The notes under the pieces were generated by a model that did no database searches, was not told the origin of the DNA, and saw only the letters and a program-made list of their open reading frames with translations. From Opitutia bacterium UBA6410 (GTDB taxonomy: Bacteria; Verrucomicrobiota; Verrucomicrobiia; Opitutales; Intestinicryptomonadaceae), in NCBI GenBank assembly GCA_002437405.1, contig DJPO01000070.1, forward strand, positions 1 to 47,235: a DNA stretch of 47,235 bases, given 5' to 3'. The position numbers and the translations under genes were made by a program. This document shows positions 1 to 9,018 of the stretch, in pieces (the first letter of the stretch is position 1; each line of letters opens with the position of its first letter).

Positions 1-22
1 ATCAACGGTAATTTCACAAGCC

Positions 23-778
23 CTACGAATGGGCTATCTGCTTGGACTTCGCCACCGCATAATCGCGATTCATCTTCGCGATGAAATCGAGAGTTATGCC
101 CTTCGGGCAGGCTGCCTGACATTCGCCGTAGTTCGAGCAGTTGCCGAAACCGAGCTCGTCCATCTTTTCAACCATCGCAATCGTGCGCTTGTCCTTTTCG
201 GGAGCGCCCTGCGGCAGATAGTTGAGCTGCGAAACCTTCGCGCTGGTAAAGAGCATTGCCGAAGCGTTCGGGCAGGCGGCAACGCACGCGCCGCAACCGA
301 TGCACTGCGCGGCGTCCATTGCCTTGTCCGCGATTTCCTTCGAAATGAGCGTCGCGTTGGCGTCCTGAGCCGAACCCGTGCGGGAAGTGATGTAACCACC
401 CGCCTGCTGAATGAGTTCGAGGGCGTCGCGCGAGACAATCAAGTCCTTCTTAATCGGGAACGGGCCCGCGCGCCACGGTTCGACGACGATTGTGTCGCCG
501 TCCTTGAACTTGCGCATATGCAGCTGGCATACGGTGGTCTTCATTTCGGGGCCGTGGGGCTTGCCGTTGATGACCATCGAGCACATACCGCAAATGCCTT
601 CGCGGCAGTCGTGGTCGAACGCGATGGGTTCTTTGCCCTGTGCGACGAGCTGTTCGTTGAGAATGTCGAACATTTCGAGGAACGAGCTGTCGGGGCTTAC
701 GTTATCTACAGTGTGGTTGACAAAACGGCCTTTTTCGTTGGCGTTTTTTTGCGTCCAAATTTTGAGATGTACTTTCAT
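23..778 (-). CDS. sdhB: Succinate dehydrogenase/fumarate reductase iron-sulfur subunit
   Basis: This 251-residue protein carries electrons between the flavin of SdhA and the quinone site of the membrane cytochrome. All three cluster sets are visible. The [2Fe-2S] ligands are C58, C63, C66 (CREGICGMC) and C84. The [4Fe-4S] motif CIGCGACVAACP starts at C159, and the third set is C214, C220 and C224 (CSNYGECQAACP). Length and spacing fit the subfamily that pairs with a single b558-type cytochrome. It is the last gene of sdhC-sdhA-sdhB on the minus strand, 21 nt after sdhA. Direction of catalysis (succinate oxidation or fumarate reduction) cannot be read from sequence. Identification is very secure. 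Confidence 0.97.
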   Translation of the reverse strand: MKVHLKIWTQKNANEKGRFVNHTVDNVSPDSSFLEMFDILNEQLVAQGKEPIAFDHDCREGICGMCSMVINGKPHGPEMKTTVCQLHMRKFKDGDTIVVEPWRAGPFPIKKDLIVSRDALELIQQAGGYITSRTGSAQDANATLISKEIADKAMDAAQCIGCGACVAACPNASAMLFTSAKVSQLNYLPQGAPEKDKRTIAMVEKMDELGFGNCSNYGECQAACPKGITLDFIAKMNRDYAVAKSKQIAHS

Positions 779-799
779 TTGTATCCCGAATTTTAATTT

Positions 800-2728
800 T
801 TATTTGTAGGAACGTACAACGGGAGCGACTTCGTCGTGCGTAATCGGCTCTTTGTTGAGAATCGGAGCTTTGCCTTCGCCCGCGTATTCCCATACGAATG
901 CATAGGAGTATTCGGCGTCGTTGCGCTTTGCTTCGCCGTCCTCTGTCTGATACTCGACGCGGAAGTGCGCGCCGCAGCTTTCGCGGCGTTCGAGGGCGTC
1001 GCGAACCATGACCTCGGCGAATTCGAGGAAGTCCGCAACTCTGCCCGCTCTTTCGAGTTCGGGATTGATTGTGTTTTCGTCGCCGACAACGCGGACGTGC
1101 TTCCAGAAGTCCTCGCGGATTTGCGGGATTTTTTCGAGAGCCTTTTTGAGGCTTTCTTCGCTGCGAGCCATGCCGCAGAGTTCCCACATGACCTTGCCGA
1201 GTTCCAAGTGGAAGTGGCGGGGGCTCTTGTCGCCCTTAACGGACATGAGCTTCTTGATGCGCGCCTTGACTTCGCCTTCCGCTTCCGCGAATTCGGGGCG
1301 GTCGGTGGAGATGTGTTGAGCGCCTTCCTGAGCCAGATAGTTCGGGAGCGTGTAGGGGATTACGAAATAGCCGTCCGCCAGACCCTGCATGAGCGCGGAA
1401 GCACCCAAGCGGTTTGCGCCGTGGTCGGAGAAGTTGGCTTCGCCGAGGACGAACAATCCGGGGATTGTGCTCTGGAGGTTGTAGTCGACCCAAAGGCCGC
1501 CCATCGTGTAGTGCGAAGCGGGGTATATGCGCATGGGAACTTTGTATGCGTTTTCGCCCGTGATTCTTTCGTACATTTCAAAGAGGTTGCCGTATTTTTC
1601 CTCGATGGTGTGCAGACCGTCGCGCTTGATTGCGTCGGCGAAGTCGAGGTATACGCCTCTGCGGGAACCGTTGACGACGGGGCCTACGCCGCGTCCGTCG
1701 TCGCAGGCTTCCTTAGCCGCGCGGGACGAGATGTCGCGGGGAGCGAGGTTGCCGAAGCTCGGGTACTTTCTTTCGAGATAGTAGTCGCGGTCTTCTTCGG
1801 CGATGTCGTTGGGGTTCTTGGTGCAGTCTTCCGCCTTCTTGGGAACCCAAACGCGTCCGTCGTTGCGGAGCGATTCGCTCATGAGCGTGAGCTTGCTCTG
1901 CTGGTCGCCGTGCTGGGGAATGCAGGTCGGGTGGATTTGCGTGTAGCAGGGGTTTGCGAAACCCGCGCCGCGCTTGTAGCACTTGAAAGCCGCAGTTACG
2001 CTGCAGCCCTGCGCGTTGGTGGAAAGATAGAATACGTTGCCGTAGCCGCCCGTGCAGAGCAGAACCGCGTCGGCGGCGTATCTTTCGATTTCGCCCGTTA
2101 CGAGGTTGCGGACGATAATACCCTTTGCGTGGCCGTCGACGAGAACCAAGTCGAGCATTTCGCGGCGGGTGTACATCTTGACCTTCTTGAGGGCAATCTG
2201 TCTTTCGAGAGCCGAGTACGCGCCGAGCAGGAGCTGCTGACCGGTCTGGCCGCGGGCGTAGAACGTACGGCTGACCTGCGCACCGCCGAAGGAACGGTTC
2301 GCCAAAAGGCCACCGTATTCGCGTGCGAACGGAACGCCCTGAGCTACGCACTGGTCGATGATGTTGCCGCTGACTTCAGCCAAGCGGTAGACGTTTGCTT
2401 CGCGGGAACGGAAGTCGCCGCCCTTGACAGTGTCGTAGAAGAGGCGGTAAATGCTGTCGCCGTCGTTCTGGTAGTTCTTGGCGGCGTTGATACCGCCCTG
2501 AGCCGCGATGGAGTGCGCGCGGCGGGGGCTGTCCTGATAGCAGAAGCACTGGATATTGTAGCCCTGCTCAGCCAAGCTCGCCGCGGCGGACGCGCCAGCC
2601 AAGCCGCTGCCGACAACGATGACGTTGTACTTGCGGCGGTTCGAGGGATTGACAAGCTTTGCGTGAGCCTTGAAATTAGACCACTTTTGGGCTATCGGCC
2701 CTTCGGGGATTTTGGAATCCAAATTCAT
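800..2728 (-). CDS. sdhA: Succinate dehydrogenase/fumarate reductase flavoprotein subunit
   Basis: This 642-residue protein is the catalytic subunit that interconverts succinate and fumarate. Near the N terminus is the dinucleotide-binding motif VVGSGLAGASAA (G40, G42, G45). It is followed by HSIAAQGGINAA, whose H72 is the expected covalent FAD attachment site. Active-site segments HPT, RDISSRA and HYTMGG occur in the usual order, and the C-terminal helical domain is complete. It sits between sdhC (18 nt upstream) and sdhB (21 nt downstream). The opposite strand is open for more than 900 codons across sdhCAB, but that is a GC-driven shadow. The family assignment is certain. As with SdhB, the physiological direction is not. 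Confidence 0.97.
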   Translation of the reverse strand: MNLDSKIPEGPIAQKWSNFKAHAKLVNPSNRRKYNVIVVGSGLAGASAAASLAEQGYNIQCFCYQDSPRRAHSIAAQGGINAAKNYQNDGDSIYRLFYDTVKGGDFRSREANVYRLAEVSGNIIDQCVAQGVPFAREYGGLLANRSFGGAQVSRTFYARGQTGQQLLLGAYSALERQIALKKVKMYTRREMLDLVLVDGHAKGIIVRNLVTGEIERYAADAVLLCTGGYGNVFYLSTNAQGCSVTAAFKCYKRGAGFANPCYTQIHPTCIPQHGDQQSKLTLMSESLRNDGRVWVPKKAEDCTKNPNDIAEEDRDYYLERKYPSFGNLAPRDISSRAAKEACDDGRGVGPVVNGSRRGVYLDFADAIKRDGLHTIEEKYGNLFEMYERITGENAYKVPMRIYPASHYTMGGLWVDYNLQSTIPGLFVLGEANFSDHGANRLGASALMQGLADGYFVIPYTLPNYLAQEGAQHISTDRPEFAEAEGEVKARIKKLMSVKGDKSPRHFHLELGKVMWELCGMARSEESLKKALEKIPQIREDFWKHVRVVGDENTINPELERAGRVADFLEFAEVMVRDALERRESCGAHFRVEYQTEDGEAKRNDAEYSYAFVWEYAGEGKAPILNKEPITHDEVAPVVRSYK

Positions 2729-2746
2729 AAAAATGCCTTTCTGGAA

Positions 2747-3631
2747 TTATTTTTTGGCTTCGGGGTTCGCAACCGCCGGGATTACAATCTTGGAGGGAGC
2801 GGCAGTCTTTGCCGCGCAGGATTCGCCCTTGTACTGGACGAAAATCTTTTCCTTACCTTCCGCCTTCTGCGCGTCGATTTGCTTGAGAACGCATTTTACG
2901 GGGAGGATATTGCAATCGGTGTATTTGGAAACCAATACGGAAATCGGATTGAGGGAGAAGCCCGCGGCGATTACGACGCAATAGATTACGGCGATAGCGT
3001 TGAGGCGGTATCTCCAAGCTTCGTTGCGGAAGCCAACGGACTGGAACATACTGGAGACGCCGTGGGAAAGGTGGAAAGCGATGACAATCATAGCCGCGAT
3101 GTATGCGACGGAGACCCAGACGTTCGAGAAGCTGGCAATGAGCATTGCGTAGACGTCGTGGATAGTCTTGCCCGCGTACATGCTGTCGGAGGCTGCGGGG
3201 ACTGTCCATTCGAGCGTTTTAAGCTCGGGGCAGAGGTTGAGAACCGTGAAGTGCATCAGGTGGATAACCGCGAAGGCGATAACCAGAGTACCCGAATAAA
3301 TCATCGTGCGTGCGGCAACGGAGGAAGCCAGCGACTTCTTGACCGCATACTGCTGGGGACGCGCCCTGTTGTTTTCGAGCACGAGCAGATACGCCGTGAG
3401 GAAGTGGATAACGAAGCACGCCAAGAGCGTAAGCCTGAATCCCCAGAGGATTTCCCACGGCAACGTCTGGAGGAAGTGCGCGTATGCGTTAATGGCGTGC
3501 GGGCCGCCCTCGAGCATCTGCAAGTTGCCAAGCATATGGATCAGGAGGAACGAAGCCAACACGAAGCCCGTAATCGCCATCAGGAACTTTTTGAGAACCG
3601 ACGACAGAACCGATTTCTTTGTGTTAACCAT
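2747..3631 (-). CDS. sdhC: Succinate dehydrogenase/fumarate reductase cytochrome b558 subunit
   Basis: This 294-residue membrane anchor has five hydrophobic spans, at about residues 17-39, 63-85, 108-130, 165-187 and 210-229. Candidate haem histidines are H32, H76, H124/H127 and H187/H190. This is the architecture of the one-subunit, dihaem, menaquinone-linked cytochrome b558 family, and it explains why no sdhD is present. It is the first gene of the sdhCAB operon. After the fifth span there is a 60-residue polar tail with three cysteines (C240, C246 and one in GESCAAK), longer than I expect for the family. Upstream lies a 126-bp gap to iclR that probably holds the promoter, though no convincing hexamer pair was found. 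Confidence 0.93.
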   Translation of the reverse strand: MVNTKKSVLSSVLKKFLMAITGFVLASFLLIHMLGNLQMLEGGPHAINAYAHFLQTLPWEILWGFRLTLLACFVIHFLTAYLLVLENNRARPQQYAVKKSLASSVAARTMIYSGTLVIAFAVIHLMHFTVLNLCPELKTLEWTVPAASDSMYAGKTIHDVYAMLIASFSNVWVSVAYIAAMIVIAFHLSHGVSSMFQSVGFRNEAWRYRLNAIAVIYCVVIAAGFSLNPISVLVSKYTDCNILPVKCVLKQIDAQKAEGKEKIFVQYKGESCAAKTAAPSKIVIPAVANPEAKK

Positions 3632-3757
3632 AATATGAGTCTGTATTTATTTTTTGGAAAATGAAACACCACTAAGGCAAATTCGGGGGAGATTTTCAAC
3701 ACAAAATTTCTGAAGTTGCCAAGCAGCCCGCCCCAAACATTGCCAACGGATTGCCTA

Positions 3758-4540
3758 TTAAATCAAACCGTAGCCGAGTCTGGCGGAGATTTCGTCCGCG
3801 TAGGATTTCACCTTCGCGCCGATTTTGTCGAAGTCGTTTTCGTTGACGCGCTCGCGCGGGCCCGTAATCCAGATTGCGGCGATGGGATAGCCGTGGGCGT
3901 CGAAGACGGGCGCGCCGACGCAGTTGACGCCCTCGATTTCCTCGCCGTTATCGACGGAGTAGCCCGAAGCCCTGACTTTGTCGAGCTCTTCGGAAAAACT
4001 TTTTTTGTCGGTAATCGTGCGGCTGTTAAATTTTTTGAATTTTATGGAAGCGAGCCTCCTGTCGCGCTCCTCCTGCGGGAGGAAAGCAAGCATCGCCTTG
4101 CCGGGGGCGGAGGCGTTGAAACATATGCGCATGCCAACTTCGCCCAAAAATTTGAAGGGGTGGATTCCCGGAGCCTGCTCGAGCAAAACGCAGTCCTCTT
4201 CGAGCATAGTCCCGAGCATGGAGGTTTCCTCCAAATCGTCGCGCATTTTTCGGACGATGTCCATGCCGCGCTCGACGATGTTCGACTCCCCGAACGCCGC
4301 GTAGCCAAGCGCCGCAAGCTTCCTCGAGAGGCGGATTTTGCGCTGGTCCTTGTTCTTGACGACATAGCCGCAGTCCTCGAGCGTGCAGATGATGCGGAAA
4401 ATGCTGTTCTTGGAATAGCCCGTGATTTTCGCGATTTCCGTAAGCGAAACCCCGTCGGTGTTTTTCGCCAAGACCTCGAAAACCTCCAGAGCCCTCTTGA
4501 GGTTCGGGATATGGTAGCGTAGATGTTCTGCCGATTGCAT
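3758..4540 (-). CDS. IclR-family transcriptional regulator
   Basis: This 260-residue regulator has an N-terminal winged helix-turn-helix (about residues 10-75, with the helix pair in VSLTEIAKITGYSKNSIFRI). The C-terminal IclR effector-binding domain covers about 85-258, and its hallmark segment NASAPGKAMLAFLP is clear. IclR proteins bind small carboxylates or sugar acids and repress or activate nearby catabolic genes. The gene follows fabG by 12 nt on the same strand, so the two are probably co-transcribed. The sdh operon begins 126 bp downstream. Regulation of sdhCAB by this protein is an attractive guess but nothing in the sequence proves it. The ligand is unknown. Confidence 0.93.
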   Translation of the reverse strand: MQSAEHLRYHIPNLKRALEVFEVLAKNTDGVSLTEIAKITGYSKNSIFRIICTLEDCGYVVKNKDQRKIRLSRKLAALGYAAFGESNIVERGMDIVRKMRDDLEETSMLGTMLEEDCVLLEQAPGIHPFKFLGEVGMRICFNASAPGKAMLAFLPQEERDRRLASIKFKKFNSRTITDKKSFSEELDKVRASGYSVDNGEEIEGVNCVGAPVFDAHGYPIAAIWITGPRERVNENDFDKIGAKVKSYADEISARLGYGLI

Positions 4541-4552
4541 ATGTATATTAAA

Positions 4553-5299
4553 TTAGATGACAAGTCCGCCGTTTACGGAAATAGTCTGCCCCGTGATGTA
4601 CGAAGCCTCCTCGGAGGCGAGGAACGCGCAGATTTTGGCGATGTCCGCGGGTTTGCCGAGCCGCTTGAGCGGAATCGCCGCCTTCGCCGCCTCGACGATG
4701 TTTTCGGGGAGCTTGGCGGTCATGTCGGTTTCGATGAAGCCTGGGGCGATTGCGTTGGAGGTTATGTTGCGGGCGGCGAGCTCGCGCGCGAGGGTTTTTG
4801 TGAAGCCGATAATTCCAGCCTTCGCCGCCGAGTAGTTCGCCTGCCCCGCGTTGCCCGCGATTCCCGACACCGACGAAATGTTGATGATTCTGCCCCAGCG
4901 TTTGCCCATCATTGCCCTTACGAGATTGCGGCAAAGATAGAAGCAGGAGGAAAGGTTCGTCGAGATGACGTCGTTCCACTCTTCGTCCGACATACGCATT
5001 AGCAGGTTGTCGCGCGTGATTCCCGCGTTGTTTACCAAGATGTCCACGGCTTCGTACTTTTTGAGGATTTCGGCGCACTTTGCCTTGACCTGCGCGGAGT
5101 CGGAAACGTCGAACGCAAAACTTTCCGCCTTGCCGCCCGACGCGCGGATTTCCTCGGCGACCGCGCCGCAGGAGGATTCGTTGCGGCTTACGCAAATTAC
5201 GGTGCAGCCCGCCTTGGCGAGCTCGAGGGCGATTTCCCGCCCGATACCCCTACCCGCGCCGCTGACGAGCGCGACTTTGTCAGTGTATGTCAATTCCAT
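4553..5299 (-). CDS. fabG: 3-oxoacyl-[acyl-carrier-protein] reductase, SDR family
   Basis: This 248-residue short-chain dehydrogenase is predicted to reduce 3-oxoacyl-ACP with NADPH in type II fatty acid synthesis. Visible features are the cofactor loop SGAGRGIG (13-20), the NNAG motif (90-93), N115, and the catalytic S143-Y156-K160 set (NISSVSG and YSAAK). The C-terminal ITGQTISVNGG is typical of FabG. The frame stays open to 5545, but homology starts at the methionine at 5299, which has a GGCGGA stretch just upstream. An ATG at 5311 is the alternative. No other fab gene is nearby and it is followed by an IclR regulator, so a specialised SDR role cannot be excluded. Confidence 0.9.
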   Translation of the reverse strand: MELTYTDKVALVSGAGRGIGREIALELAKAGCTVICVSRNESSCGAVAEEIRASGGKAESFAFDVSDSAQVKAKCAEILKKYEAVDILVNNAGITRDNLLMRMSDEEWNDVISTNLSSCFYLCRNLVRAMMGKRWGRIINISSVSGIAGNAGQANYSAAKAGIIGFTKTLARELAARNITSNAIAPGFIETDMTAKLPENIVEAAKAAIPLKRLGKPADIAKICAFLASEEASYITGQTISVNGGLVI

Positions 5300-5411
5300 A
5301 ATGTCCGCCATATTGAAGCAAAACGCAAAATTTGACAAGTTTTTATATTTTGGCTCGAAGGAGGATACCTGCGGCGGGGTATCGGCGGGGAAGCGAAACT
5401 TCGCCCGCGCC

Positions 5412-5450
5412 CATCGGTTCGCCTCCCTCGTGCACATCGGTTCGCCTCCC
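5412..5450. repeat. 16-bp direct repeat in the fabG-aspS intergenic region
   Basis: The sequence CATCGGTTCGCCTCCC occurs at 5412-5427 and again at 5435-5450, identical over 16 bp with a 23-bp period (just over two helical turns). It lies between the divergent fabG and aspS genes, upstream of both starts. This arrangement would suit a dimeric regulator or could be a recent small tandem duplication. No function is assigned. Confidence 0.6.
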
Positions 5451-5501
5451 GCCCAAAAAATTGGGTTTTGGCTTGACTCGACGGCGTTAAGGGGGAAAAA
5501 A

Positions 5502-5507
5502 TATAAT
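5502..5507 (+). promoter_or_regulatory. Candidate -10 box (TATAAT) of aspS
   Basis: A perfect TATAAT lies 19 nt before the aspS start codon in an AT-rich patch. A TTGACT at 5473-5478 is too far upstream (23-nt spacer) to be a normal -35 partner, so only the -10 element is supported. No Shine-Dalgarno sequence is evident before the ATG. Confidence 0.3.
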
Positions 5508-5526
5508 TTAAAATTTTTATACATCA

Positions 5527-7302
5527 ATGAAACGCACCAACACATGCAACGAACTCACGGCCGCCGACAAGGGTAAATCGGTATCCCTCATCGGCTGGGT
5601 ACAATCGGTACGCGACCACGGCGGAATCATTTTCGTCGACCTCCGCGACCGCGAAGGTATAACGCAAGTCGTTTTCCACCCCGAATGTCCCGTCTACCAG
5701 ACGGCGCAGAAACTCAAGGACGAAAGCGTAATCCAGATTTTCGGAACTGTCGCAATGAGAGAGGGCGACACGGTAAATTCGAGCCTCAAAACGGGCGAAA
5801 TCGAAGTCATCGCCGACAATATGATTGTCCACAATGTCTGCGAAACCCTCCCCTTCCCGCTCGACAACGAGCGCGCCGACAAGGTCAACGAAGACCTGCG
5901 CCTGCAATACAGATACCTCGACCTGCGCAGACCCCGCAACCTCAATCTGCTCAGAATGCGCCACAAGGCGGCAAAGGCTCTGCGCAACTACCTCGACGAA
6001 CACGACTTCACCGAAGTCGAAACCCCCGTACTCTTTAAGAGCACGCCCGAAGGCGCGCGCGAATTCCTCGTGCCCAGCCGCCTGAACGCCGGCCAATTCT
6101 ACGCGCTCAACCAGTCGCCCCAGCAGTACAAACAGATGCTGATGGTCTCGGGTATCGAACGCTACTACCAAATGGCGAAGTGCTTCCGCGACGAAGACCT
6201 CCGCGCAGACCGCCAGCCCGAATTTACACAGGTCGACATCGAAATGAGTTTCATCGACCGCGAGGATATGTACTCGCTCATCGAAAATATGCTCAAAAAA
6301 GTCTGGAAGGAAGTTCTGGACATCGACATTCCCACCCCGTTCCTGCGCATGCCCTACTTCGAGGCTATGAACCGCTACGGCGTAGACAAGCCCGATACGC
6401 GCTTTGCGATGGAACTCACCGACTTCACCGACACTTTCAAAAACAGCCAGTTCAAAGTGTTCGCGTCGGTCGCAAACGGCGGCGGCGCGATTAAGGCAAT
6501 CAACGCAAAAGGCTTGGCGGACATCACGCAGGGCGAACTAAAGGGTCTGGAAGACGTCGCAAAGACGCTCGGCGCAAAGGGCTTGGCATTCATCAAGGCG
6601 GAAAACGGCGCGTGGAAAAGCCCGATTCTCAAATTCCTCTCCGAAGACGAACAGGCACAGCTTAAGGAAAAACTCAATATCGAAGACGGCGACATCGTGT
6701 TCTTCGCGGCTTGCGAATGGGAACGCGCGTGCTCGATTCTCGGACGCGTGCGCCTCGAATGCGGCAAGCTCCTGCAGGCGCGCGGCAAGCTTTCGATTCC
6801 CGCAGACCAGTTCAACTTCCTCTGGGTCATCGAATTCCCGCTCATGCTTTTCGACGAAGAACAGGGCAGATACGTTTCGGCGCACCACCCGTTCACAGCT
6901 CCCGTCGAAGACGATATAAAATACCTCGACTCCGACCCGCTCAGAGTCCGCGGTCAACACTACGACATCGTCCTCAACGGCGTCGAACTCGGCGGCGGCT
7001 CGATAAGAATCCACCAGCCGCAGGTTCAGGAAAAAGTCTTCCGCGACGTCCTGAAAATCCCCGAAGACGTAATCCAGTCGCGCTTCGGATACATGCTCAA
7101 GGCGTTCAAATACGGCGCGCCGCCGCACGGAGGTATCGCGCTGGGCTTCGACAGACTCGTAAGCATTCTCACAAACCGCCCGAGTATCCGCGACATCATC
7201 GCCTTCCCCAAGACCCAGAGAGGTCAGGACTTGATGGCACAGTCGCCCTGCGCGGTAACGGAAAAACAGCTCAAGGATTTGCATATCGCCGTAACGGAAT
7301 AG
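5527..7302 (+). CDS. aspS: Aspartyl-tRNA synthetase, probably non-discriminating
   Basis: This 591-residue class II synthetase charges tRNA-Asp. The N-terminal OB-fold anticodon domain (about 1-110) is followed by the catalytic core. That core has motif 2 FRDEDLRADRQPEFTQ (220-235), the bacterial GAD insertion (about 280-420) and motif 3 GIALGFDRLV (near 535). The anticodon domain has H31 in RDHGG and G80. In Pseudomonas aeruginosa AspRS, His31 and a nearby Gly are linked to relaxed recognition that also charges tRNA-Asn. From this I infer a non-discriminating enzyme that would need the GatCAB amidotransferase, which is not in the window. It is divergent from fabG and ends at a bidirectional terminator. 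Confidence 0.96.
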   Translation: MKRTNTCNELTAADKGKSVSLIGWVQSVRDHGGIIFVDLRDREGITQVVFHPECPVYQTAQKLKDESVIQIFGTVAMREGDTVNSSLKTGEIEVIADNMIVHNVCETLPFPLDNERADKVNEDLRLQYRYLDLRRPRNLNLLRMRHKAAKALRNYLDEHDFTEVETPVLFKSTPEGAREFLVPSRLNAGQFYALNQSPQQYKQMLMVSGIERYYQMAKCFRDEDLRADRQPEFTQVDIEMSFIDREDMYSLIENMLKKVWKEVLDIDIPTPFLRMPYFEAMNRYGVDKPDTRFAMELTDFTDTFKNSQFKVFASVANGGGAIKAINAKGLADITQGELKGLEDVAKTLGAKGLAFIKAENGAWKSPILKFLSEDEQAQLKEKLNIEDGDIVFFAACEWERACSILGRVRLECGKLLQARGKLSIPADQFNFLWVIEFPLMLFDEEQGRYVSAHHPFTAPVEDDIKYLDSDPLRVRGQHYDIVLNGVELGGGSIRIHQPQVQEKVFRDVLKIPEDVIQSRFGYMLKAFKYGAPPHGGIALGFDRLVSILTNRPSIRDIIAFPKTQRGQDLMAQSPCAVTEKQLKDLHIAVTE

Positions 7303-7320
7303 CACGGATTTGCAAACCGC

Positions 7321-7357
7321 AAAAAAAGGACGGGGCACAACACCCCGCCCTTTTTTT
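7321..7357. terminator. Bidirectional intrinsic terminator between aspS and a convergent gene
   Basis: Seven A (7321-7327), a G/C-rich stem (7328-7335 with 7343-7350, one A-C mismatch), a seven-base loop and seven T (7351-7357) form a symmetric hairpin. It can terminate aspS on the plus strand and the hypothetical gene at 7378-7800 on the minus strand. Confidence 0.85.
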
Positions 7358-7377
7358 GCGCCCGCGAGCGACGAATT

Positions 7378-7800
7378 TTACCACCCGTCAATAGTCCGCG
7401 CCACACGTTGCGATACTACAATCCCGTTTGCGTCGAACTCCAATACCTGATAATAGGATACCGCAAACCGCCGCCTAAAATTTACGCCCATATACCGCGC
7501 ATTTCGGACTCGCACGTCCCGCTCGGCAAGTGCTACCGAGTCGAAATACAAATTATTTGAAACCGTCCCGCCGTCGCCCACCGATATGCGGATTTGGTTT
7601 TGAACTTCTCTCGGACATTCGCGCGCGACTTTCTCCAAAACCCCGAATTTCGAAAGCCCCGCAAACCGCATTTCCCCGTCGGGATACCCCCAGTCGAACC
7701 GCGGAATCAAAAACCCCAAAAACACCAAGGCAACGACGGACAAAAATATTCCGACGGCATAAATGGCTATCTTTGCCAATTCTTTCCCCAAACCTTTCAT
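7378..7800 (-). CDS. Hypothetical membrane-anchored protein
   Basis: This 140-residue protein is not recognised. A single N-terminal hydrophobic segment (about residues 11-33, preceded by lysines) looks like a signal anchor, placing the remaining about 105 residues outside the cytoplasm. The C-terminal half has alternating polar and hydrophobic residues and several arginines, suggesting a small beta-rich domain. It is convergent with aspS and shares its terminator, and it is divergent from the operon starting at 7885. Codon choice matches its neighbours, which supports a real gene. Confidence 0.6.
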   Translation of the reverse strand: MKGLGKELAKIAIYAVGIFLSVVALVFLGFLIPRFDWGYPDGEMRFAGLSKFGVLEKVARECPREVQNQIRISVGDGGTVSNNLYFDSVALAERDVRVRNARYMGVNFRRRFAVSYYQVLEFDANGIVVSQRVARTIDGW

Positions 7801-7884
7801 CGGGAATTACGATAAAAAAATTCCGAGCAGACACAACAAAAAAACCTTGCACCGCAATCTAAAAAAAATATATTCAATGTTGTG

Positions 7885-9018
7885 ATGAGGATACTTATTT
7901 TTACAGCCGCACTTCTCCTTTTGGCTTCGGGCAGCCAATCCGTTTTTGCAAACGTCGGATTTTTCCTCGGCGGAGGCGCGGACATCGTCCCCGCTTCTAC
8001 CGACAAAATCCGAATGAAAAGCGAAGTCGTGAAAATAACGCCGCAACCTTTCTCCGCCCCGTTGCCGTTAAACGGGACGCAACCGTGGGTCGCAAAATAC
8101 GAATGCACGTTCGTGCTCGAAAACCGTATCGAAAAACCAGTGTCCGCACAAGTCGGATTCCCGATGTGGGAGATTCGCGACAAAAATTTCCTCTCGGGCA
8201 AAAATTTCAGGGCGCGCGCAAAATCGCTTTCGGGCGGGAAAAAATTTTCATATTCCCCCCAAAGCGGGAAATCCGACGCCCTCAAAAAATTCGACGGACT
8301 GCAGGTGTGGACGATGGATTTCGCCCCGCGCGAAACCTTGGAACTTTCCGTCGAATACGAACTGTCGGGGTACCTCGGGCTCTCGACACTCGAACGCCTC
8401 TTTCCGAAAGACAAAAACGGAATCGCCGCCCCCAACAGATCTTCAAAATACCCCCGCTATCTCGGAATTTTCGACACCGCCGTTATGTGGCTTACCCCGT
8501 ACATCACCGAAACTGGGAAATCGTGGGCTGGGGAAATCGAAAGCGCGACATTCATCTTCGACCTGCGCGAGTTCGAAAAATCGCTTGCGCGGGAATTTCC
8601 GCTCGCCCTTCGAGGGAAGAAGAAACCCCGCAAAATCCTCATCGAAAACGGACAACTTCTGCGCTGTTTCAATCCCGACGGCGAAATAAAAGACGGCGTT
8701 ATGACCGCAAAATTCGCGCCGTTCACGCCGTCCGAACGCCCGTTCTACATCGCCTACTGCTTCTCGTGCATTCCCAAGAACGCCGAATCGTTCGATTTGA
8801 TTTTGAAGCAAACAACCGCCAAATATAAAAAAATACCGCACGCGGTTTTGGCGAAAAACCTCGCCGATACGGTTCTCGAATTTTACGGAATTGCAACAAA
8901 CAACGAAGAAATAAAACCCTTTTTGAAGGAAGTGTTTTGGTATCCCGCCAAAAATCCGCCGCCCCTCGACCCGATCCTGCGCGAAAAACTTTTAAAATTA
9001 AGCACCCCCGAAAAATGA
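7885..9018 (+). CDS. Exported protein of unknown function, DUF4424-like
   Basis: This 377-residue protein has a signal peptide (hydrophobic to about residue 20, cleavage near VFA-N). The mature start has a glycine-rich segment (FFLGGGAD), then DKIRMKSEVVKI and a beta-rich region with CTFVLENR and VGFPMWE. That succession resembles the DUF4424 family of exported proteins. I noted this by eye and it needs a profile search. I chose ATG 7885 rather than the GTG one codon earlier, and there is no clear ribosome site. It opens an operon: its stop codon overlaps the start of a 37-codon ORF (ATGA), and two membrane proteins follow. Confidence 0.7.
   Translation: MRILIFTAALLLLASGSQSVFANVGFFLGGGADIVPASTDKIRMKSEVVKITPQPFSAPLPLNGTQPWVAKYECTFVLENRIEKPVSAQVGFPMWEIRDKNFLSGKNFRARAKSLSGGKKFSYSPQSGKSDALKKFDGLQVWTMDFAPRETLELSVEYELSGYLGLSTLERLFPKDKNGIAAPNRSSKYPRYLGIFDTAVMWLTPYITETGKSWAGEIESATFIFDLREFEKSLAREFPLALRGKKKPRKILIENGQLLRCFNPDGEIKDGVMTAKFAPFTPSERPFYIAYCFSCIPKNAESFDLILKQTTAKYKKIPHAVLAKNLADTVLEFYGIATNNEEIKPFLKEVFWYPAKNPPPLDPILREKLLKLSTPEK

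Noticed and set aside
836..3664. A 942-codon open frame on the plus strand across sdhB, sdhA and sdhC
   Set aside because: It is exactly antisense to three certain genes, its length follows from GC-rich third positions, and its translation shows no domain or sensible composition.
5473..5507. TTGACT and TATAAT as a complete aspS promoter
   Set aside because: The spacer is 23 nt, too long for a sigma-70-type promoter; only the -10 element was kept, at low confidence.
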